A DNA stretch of 64,000 nucleotides, taken from Imbricaverruca yamaguchii. Its lineage: Eukaryota > Arthropoda > Thecostraca > Neoverrucidae. The stretch lies in NCBI GenBank assembly GCA_034440575.1, contig JAOTOL010001660.1, forward strand, positions 4,950,501 to 5,014,500, in the 5' to 3' direction. Position numbers and translations under genes: made by a program. Positions 58,316-64,000 of this stretch are shown piece by piece. Each line of letters opens with the position of its first letter. The first letter of the stretch is position 1. The notes beneath the pieces were generated by a model. It saw only the letters and a list, made by a program, of their open reading frames with translations. It searched no databases and was not told where the DNA came from.

Positions 58316-58924
58316 ACTCTCACTGGGACTACATCAGCCACTTGCGCAGGCGAGCGGGGCAAACTCAGACTACCTCCAACTAACTCGGATTAGTTCAGAC
58401 TAACTCAGAATACTCTCGGGTGGATTATATCAACCACCTCTACTGGAGAGACTGAACTCGGACTAACCTGGACTAACCAACTCGGCTTAACTCGAGGCGC
58501 AACTAGTACTTAACTCTATCCACCAGCACCAGCACACCATAAGTCACAGAACTAGTGAAGAAGCGCGAGGAGCAAGTCGGTCAAATCAGTTGGAAGAATT
58601 GACGATACGGATATAATAATACTAATAATATAATAGCATAGCAACTAACAATTGCCATATACTGATATAACCATGCAACACCGAAACTAACTCCGTGATC
58701 AGGATGATGATTTGTCCCGGTGCTGCGACTTTTCAGAGCCGATCGGCTGACTGCAGGCGACCTGGCCGCCACCGACCCATCCAGAACCGCACTGTCATGC
58801 TGACCAGCAGCTTTCCTGCCACCTGGGGTGGGTGGAGAAAGCGACGTTGGTTTTTCATTCCGTTGATCGGAAGTGCCGCTTGGCTCAATGTTCCCTCTCC
58901 ATGTGTTCACTTCCTCGTTTCGCT
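58316..58924. other. No gene recognised
   Basis: Degenerate extension of the TCGGACTAAC repeat to about 58500, then unique sequence to the next array. Confidence 0.45.
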
Positions 58925-59905
58925 ACCAGTCGACGGTACCGGGCAGTTGTCCGCCTCAGCCACCAGTCGACGGTACCGGGGCTTGTTCCGTCGACGGTAC
59001 GGGCAGTGTCGCAGCCACCAGTCGACGGTACCGGGCAGGTGTTCGTCTCAGCCACCAGTCGACGGTACCGGGCAGGTGTTCGTCTCAGCCACCAGTCGAC
59101 GGTACCGGGCAGGTGTTCGTCTCAGCCACCAGTACCAGTCGACGGTACCGGGCAGGTGTCCGCCTCAGCCACCAGTCGACGGTACCGGGCAGGTGTCCGC
59201 CTCAGCCACCAGTCGACGGTACCGGGCAGGTGTCCGCCTCAGCCACCAGTCGACGGTACCGGGCAGGTGTCCGCCTCAGCCACCAGTGACGGTACGGCGG
59301 GGCTGGGTGTCGCTGCCACAGTCGACGGTAGGGAGTGTCTCAGCCACCAGTCGACGGTACCGGGCAGTTGTCCGCCTCAGCCACCAGTCGACGGTACCGG
59401 GCAGGTGTTCGTCTCAGCCACCAGTCGACGGTACCGGGCAGTTGTCCGCCTCAGCCACCAGTCGACGGTACCGGGCAGTTGTCCGCCTCAGCCACCAGTC
59501 GACGGTACCGGGCAGGTGTTCGTCTCAGCCACCAGTCGACGGTACCGGGCAGTTGTCCGCCTCAGCCACCAGTCGACGGTACCGGGCAGGTGTCCGCCTC
59601 AGCCACCAGTCGACGGTACCGGGCAGGTGTTCGTCTCAGCCACCAGTCGACGGTACCGGACAGGTGTCCGCCTCAGCCACCAGTCGACGGTACCGGGCAG
59701 GTGTCCGCCTCAGCCACCAGTCGACGGTACCGGGCAGGTGTTCGTCTCAGCCACCAATGGACGGTACCGGGCAGGTGTTCGTCTCAGCCACCAATGGACG
59801 GTACCGGGCAGGTGTTCGTCTCAGCCACCAGTCGACGGTACCGGACAGGTGTCCGCCTCAGCCACCAGTCGACGGTACCGGGCAGGTGTCCGCCTCAGCC
59901 TCCAG
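58925..59905. repeat. 37-bp minisatellite
   Basis: Unit CCACCAGTCGACGGTACCGG + GCAGGTGTCCGCCTCAG, about 26 copies. Two variants (GGTGTTCGTCTCAG and GTTGTCCGCCTCAG) are interspersed. A disordered stretch lies at 58980-59010 and 59285-59340. Confidence 0.93.
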
Positions 59906-60419
59906 ATAGATCGACGGGCCCACTCCAGCTTGCGGAGCCATGCTGTTCGCGGTAGGCGGGCCTCCCTTCCAGTTGCGGCAGATCGGCCGTCAAACAGCCT
60001 GTCAAACCAACCTGAATCTTAAGACGTCCCTAGGCCGGTTGGCGTTTCTATCGAAAGAACCTACTTCATTCCCCCTGCTCGTCTTCCTTTGTTGGCACCA
60101 TTCACATAGCAGTTGCGAGACATAATCCGTGTTCACCACAGGAACTTCTTCAATTTTTCTTCTTCAGAGTCTCACCAGTCGGATGTCGGCCAGTCGGCGC
60201 ACCGAGTGCAAGGGTATTCTTGCAGTTGCCCACGGTCACAAATCACAGCAGGCTCTTCCAATTAGGCACAGTACATGTTTTGTGGTCGGTGAAGAACTTC
60301 CCGGGGGCCCCTGCGGTTTAATCATGCATTCATGACGGCTGTCACGAACTCGCAGGAATGCCTGTCCAGTAATGACATAATACACCGTTCGCGGCTCTCC
60401 ACAGTTCACCGCGCACAAG
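59906..60419. other. No gene recognised
   Basis: Unique sequence between the two large arrays. Confidence 0.45.
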
Positions 60420-61395
60420 GGCCTGCTGTCACACTGCTGATGTTCCCCACAGCCGCCGCAGAAGTCTTCCCTCAGGGCCTGCTCTCACACAGCTGGTGTT
60501 TCCCACAGCCGCCGCACAGGTGTACCATCAGGGCCTGCTCTCACACTGCTGGTGTTCCCCACAGCCGCCGCACAGGTGTACCCTCAGGGCCTGCTCTCAC
60601 ACAGCTGGTGTTCCCCACAGCCGCCGCAGAAGTCTTCCCTCAGGGCCTGCTCTCACACAGCTGGTGTTCCCCACAGCCGCCGCACAGGTGTACCCTCAGG
60701 GCCTGCTGTCACACAGCTGGTGTTTCCCACAGCCGCCGCACAGGTGTACCCTCAGGGCCTGCTCTCACACTGCTGGTGTTCCCCACAGCCGCCGCACAGG
60801 TGTACCCTCAGGGCCTGCTCTCACACAGCTGATGTTCCCCACAGCCGCCGCACAGGTTTACCCTCAGGGCCTGGTCTCACACAGCTGGTGTTCCCCACAG
60901 CCGCCGCACAGGTTTACCCTCAGGGCCTGGTCTCACACAGCTGGTGTTCCCCACAGCCGCCGCACAGGTTTACCCTCAGGGCCTGGTCTCACACAGCTGG
61001 TGTTCCCCACAGCCGCCGCACAGGTTTACCCTCAGGGCCTGGTCTCACACAGCTGGTGTTCCCCACAGCCGCCGCACAGGTTTACCCTCAGGGCCTGCTG
61101 TCACACAGCTGGTGTTCCCCACAGCCGCCGCACAGGTTTACCCTCAGGGCCTGGTCTCACACAGCTGGTGTTCCCCACAGCCGCCGCACAAGTGTACCCT
61201 CAGGGCCTGCTGTCACACAGCTGGTGTTCCCCACAGCCGCCGCACAGGTGTACCCTCAGGGCCTGCTGTCACACTGCTGATGTTCCCCACAGCCGCCGCA
61301 CAGGTGTACCCTCAGGGCCTGCTGTCACACAGCTGGTGTTCCCCACAGCTGCCGCACAGGTTTACCCTCAGGGCCTGCTGTCACACTGCTGTACA
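60420..61395. repeat. 56-bp minisatellite
   Basis: Unit CCCCACAGCCGCCGCACAGG + TGTACCCTCAGGGCCTGCTG + TCACACAGCTGGTGTT, about 17 copies. The central block 60850-61150 is enriched in a TTTACCC/GGTC variant, showing local homogenisation. Confidence 0.93.
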
Positions 61396-61399
61396 CAAC

Positions 61400-62805
61400 T
61401 GTAGCCAGCGCCTGAAGAAGTGGCCTGGACGAATTATTTGTTCTTCTTTTTCGGTTTGCACTGAACACTCCACAAATCACTCATCAATCTAAGACAACTG
61501 AATCCAAATCAGTCATCATTACACGACGGGTGAGTTTTGGAGTTTCGATTGGCACCGTGCGATAACTTCACTGTTGGAAGTTTTTATGCGATTGACGATG
61601 CTAAGCTTTACCGTGCGGCGCACCCCGGGCCTGGCGGGCCGACCACAGACCGTCCTCGTCCGCCCGCTGCTGGACGGAGAATTTGTCTCGGGGCCGAACG
61701 GCTGATTGGTATGCACGTGCCACACGCCATCGTGCGCCTCTGTGACCCGCTTCACGCAGCATCCGCGGCTCGCAAAATGGGCCGCTGTAAATCGGCTCGA
61801 AGCATGCACCACCTGGAGCGCCGCACGAGGCACTGAGAACCATACACGGGACACTTTCGAGGCCGGCAACCGCACGAGAGGTCTGGTGATGGCAGTGATT
61901 ATCCATCATCCGTGCGGATGCATTCATACGCGATGTGCACATACGGTTCGCGGCGTATTGCTGATGACCTCGTCTGGTATCAGGCAGTAGTGACACGGAA
62001 CTGTGGCTCAGATCCAAGCGACCCTGAAGCCCTTTCTCTGTGGACCCGCACCACCAGCAGCGTCAAATCAGCAAGACGCATTTTGTGGTGGTGATGCACC
62101 CTATAATGGTTGGTGGTGATGTCCCAATCATTCGGTAGATTGAGGAACAAAACTCAGCTAGCTTAAAACAAAAGCGGCCGGTTGCTAAGAGCATCAATTT
62201 CCTCCAAAATAATACCGTGTTCTCAGCAACATATAATTAGCATAAATCACGAAGCTAAATAAGAATGGAATCACTTTGTTCAGCCTCGTGAAAACAAGTC
62301 TGTACACCTTTGAACGTTTCGACACGTTGAACATCGTGGATAGACGGTAAATAAACAAAACCACTTCAGCGTTGACACGACAAAAATGGAATAACTGGAC
62401 TAACTGAATGAACACCTAGGAATAAGCCTAGTACAGGCAAGTTCGCTTCCCTGTCAGTAATAGTCTAGTACTTACCTCACTTGTGAGGTATCCGGTTCTC
62501 AATTCTGACAAGTTTTCAAATCCGACAAGTCCTCAAATCCAACAGCCATCAATGCCCTTGTATTTGCCGGGCTGATAAATAAGCAGCACAGCGATAACTT
62601 GTGCGGCTGTTTCAACAGCAAGGACACCAACCGCCCCAATATTCTGCTGCTCAAACCCGTCTCATCTCGCCGACTGCCCAGACCTGATTCCGTGACCGGG
62701 GTCAGTCGCGCACCGCTCGGCCACACCTGACACTGATCAATCAGGTGCCGGAACTAGGAGTGAGGGACTCGGTCGACGACTTAGACTAGCCCCTTGGCCT
62801 GCATG
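61400..62805. other. No gene called
   Basis: A minus frame over 61875-61519 (GCCVKRVTEAHDGVWHVHTN) looks somewhat protein-like with G/C-ending codons, but I recognise no family. The rest is unique sequence. Confidence 0.3.
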
Positions 62806-62975
62806 TACAATGGTGACATGGTACAATGGTGACATGGTACAATGGTGACATGGCACAATGGTGACATGGTACAATGGTCGCATGGTACAATGGTAGCATG
62901 GTATAATGGTGACATGGCACAATGGTGACATGGTACAATGGTGACATGGAACAATGGTGACATGGCACAATGACC
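62806..62975. repeat. 16-bp minisatellite
   Basis: Unit GGTGACATGGTACAAT, about 10 copies. The ORFs on the minus strand (CHHCTMSPLYHVTIVP repeats) are its translation. Confidence 0.92.
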
Positions 62976-63084
62976 TCCTTGCCCCCATGGCCACAACAAT
63001 GGCGACCGGCAGTCGCCGCGCCGGTACCGGATCTGACTAAGCACAACATTCCGCCGCGGCCGCGACTCGAGGCGTCAGCTGCAG

Positions 63085-63244
63085 CGTCACCCATGGCCGG
63101 CGCCGGCCGACGGGGGACGGGTTTCCGCTCGAAGCGTTCATGACAGGACCCAGCGAGTGCGGCCACGTGGGAGCCAAACGCATCACGAACGAGGGGTCCG
63201 AAGTTGACTTCATCGAACTAGGCGTAACAGTAGGCGACACATGA
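63085..63244 (+). CDS. Candidate terminal coding exon (unrecognised protein)
   Basis: After a possible acceptor (GTCAGCTGCAG before CGTCACC at 63085), the plus frame reads TGDGFPLEAFMTGPSECGHV then GAKRITNEGSEVDFIELGVT and VGDT, stop TGA at 63242-63244. Support: almost every codon ends in G or C up to about 63230, unlike the AT-rich flank after the stop, and residue composition is protein-like. There is no known family match, and no upstream exon is identified in the window (the nearest upstream sequence is the 16-bp array). It could be the C-terminus of a gene extending left, or a chance frame in a CpG-rich block. Acceptor choice is uncertain. Confidence 0.35.
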
Positions 63245-63816
63245 ATGAATGTACTTAAGATGCAATTTATCATATCCACTTGGAGCGAATAAGTGCTGAC
63301 ACGAAAGTACCTGCATTATATTTAGCCAGTCAAGCAACGAAAATTACGAACCAAGTTACAATTAAGCAGGGTTCTCGATAACAGGAAACCCTCCGCCATC
63401 CAGAGTTGTCACCTATTTCTTCTGTATATTTTAAACGAGAGAAATCGTTGATAACTGTACTTCCAGTTTTGTGTGTAGTCCGCATTCCAGTTGTCGGCGT
63501 ATTGCCCGCGCGACACGTCGGATTTACGCATTACATTATTGTATAAGTCACGCAACAGTTTGCACAAAGCTGTGCCGGACCGGTGCGGCCGGTTGCGCCA
63601 TAGACGAGCTTAACCACGATAGCCGGCTGACCCACAAACCCGCATTTCGTGACAGCCCTTGCGGTTGGCGACAGCGCCCCAGCTGTTTCGCGGTACTGCC
63701 TGCCAGATCCGTTACGAGTAGGCGCCCGTCAACTGCATATTGATTGCACATCAAGAGTAAGAAACTTTGATACTTTTAGCCTGTCTCACATCGTTATATC
63801 TCATACGGGCTGGTCG
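63245..63816. other. No gene recognised
   Basis: AT-rich to 63470, then mixed. It may include the 3' UTR of the candidate exon. Confidence 0.4.
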
Positions 63817-63819
63817 TGT

Positions 63820-63930
63820 GCGACTCGGTAAGTCGTCCGGTTGTGGGATTCGAACCACCATCTCCCGACTACGACCGAGGGTGGAACGCCCCACTGACTG
63901 AGCTGGCGCGATCCCCCTAGGGGGCGCGTA
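63820..63930 (-). mobile_element. tRNA-derived SINE or tRNA pseudogene (family S3)
   Basis: Minus strand: GCCAGCTCAGTCAGTGGGGC (box A) and GGTGGTTCGAATCCCACAAC (box B, T-arm GTGG..CCAC) in tRNA order and spacing, but the anticodon stem is imperfect. It is followed by non-tRNA body (GGACGACTTACCGAGTCGCA). Neither S1 nor S2 body motifs are present. Confidence 0.55.
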
Positions 63931-64000
63931 CATCAGCCACCGGTCGAGAGACGGATCCGAACCTTAATATAGAGTGGCGCCATAAAGGCGATAGTAGTCA

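Noticed and set aside
58695..60022. ORFs of about 400 codons as genes
   Set aside because: They are translations of the 37-bp array in several frames with no signal peptide or domain.
61519..61875. Minus-strand gene with GCCVKRVTEAHDGVWHVHTN
   Set aside because: Somewhat protein-like, but no family, no start context and no partner exons; left as unexplained.

Overview
The window is repeat-rich animal nuclear DNA. It has no operons and long non-coding stretches. It contains microsatellites, tRNA-derived SINEs, LINE relics, small TIR elements and many unrelated minisatellites. The one well-resolved intron-containing gene encodes a small secreted or membrane protein of a cysteine-paired type that I associate with arthropods (DM4/DM12-like). 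Together with strongly G/C-ending codons in the genes and a duplicated secreted C-type-lectin-like gene, this suggests an arthropod, possibly a crustacean such as a barnacle. That is inference only; no sequence here fixes the species.

Layout. 1-6614 is a large palindrome: two inverted arms (1-2926 and 3936-6614) carry head-to-head copies of a single-exon lectin-like gene (906-1535 minus; 5319-5948 plus; 12 nucleotide differences in 630) and flank a 13-bp array packed with TGACGTCA motifs. 6880-7800 holds a dead mariner-type transposase piece and a LINE RNase H piece. 8030-13665 is a second palindrome whose arms contain the same ~900-bp module as the first. It is interrupted by a TTAA-flanked TIR element (9625-10463) and a 1.07-kb element (12018-13089). 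14.7-22.2 kb holds microsatellites, a LINE 3' end nested in another TTAA element, an inverted-repeat element and a SINE.

24.36-36.25 kb on the minus strand is the most interesting part. Two exons splice cleanly in frame (36252-35746, then 24510-24357) into a 219-residue protein across an 11.2-kb intron. At the donor, a 32-bp unit containing the exon end plus the GTGAGT donor is repeated about four times. At the acceptor, a 62/63-bp unit containing the acceptor plus the first exon bases is repeated about 44 times (24480-27235). The arrays therefore look like amplified exon-intron junctions.

36.7-64 kb is a succession of further unrelated minisatellites (unit lengths 9 to 80 bp), LINE ORF1 relics with zinc knuckles (42.78-43.96 kb and 51.65-52.45 kb), a truncated LINE with the YADD reverse-transcriptase motif (48.83-49.88 kb), more tRNA-derived SINEs, and a candidate terminal coding exon at 63085-63244. 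Tandem arrays occupy about 14 kb (roughly 22%) of the window. Most long open frames in the arrays and microsatellites are by-products of repeat composition, not genes.
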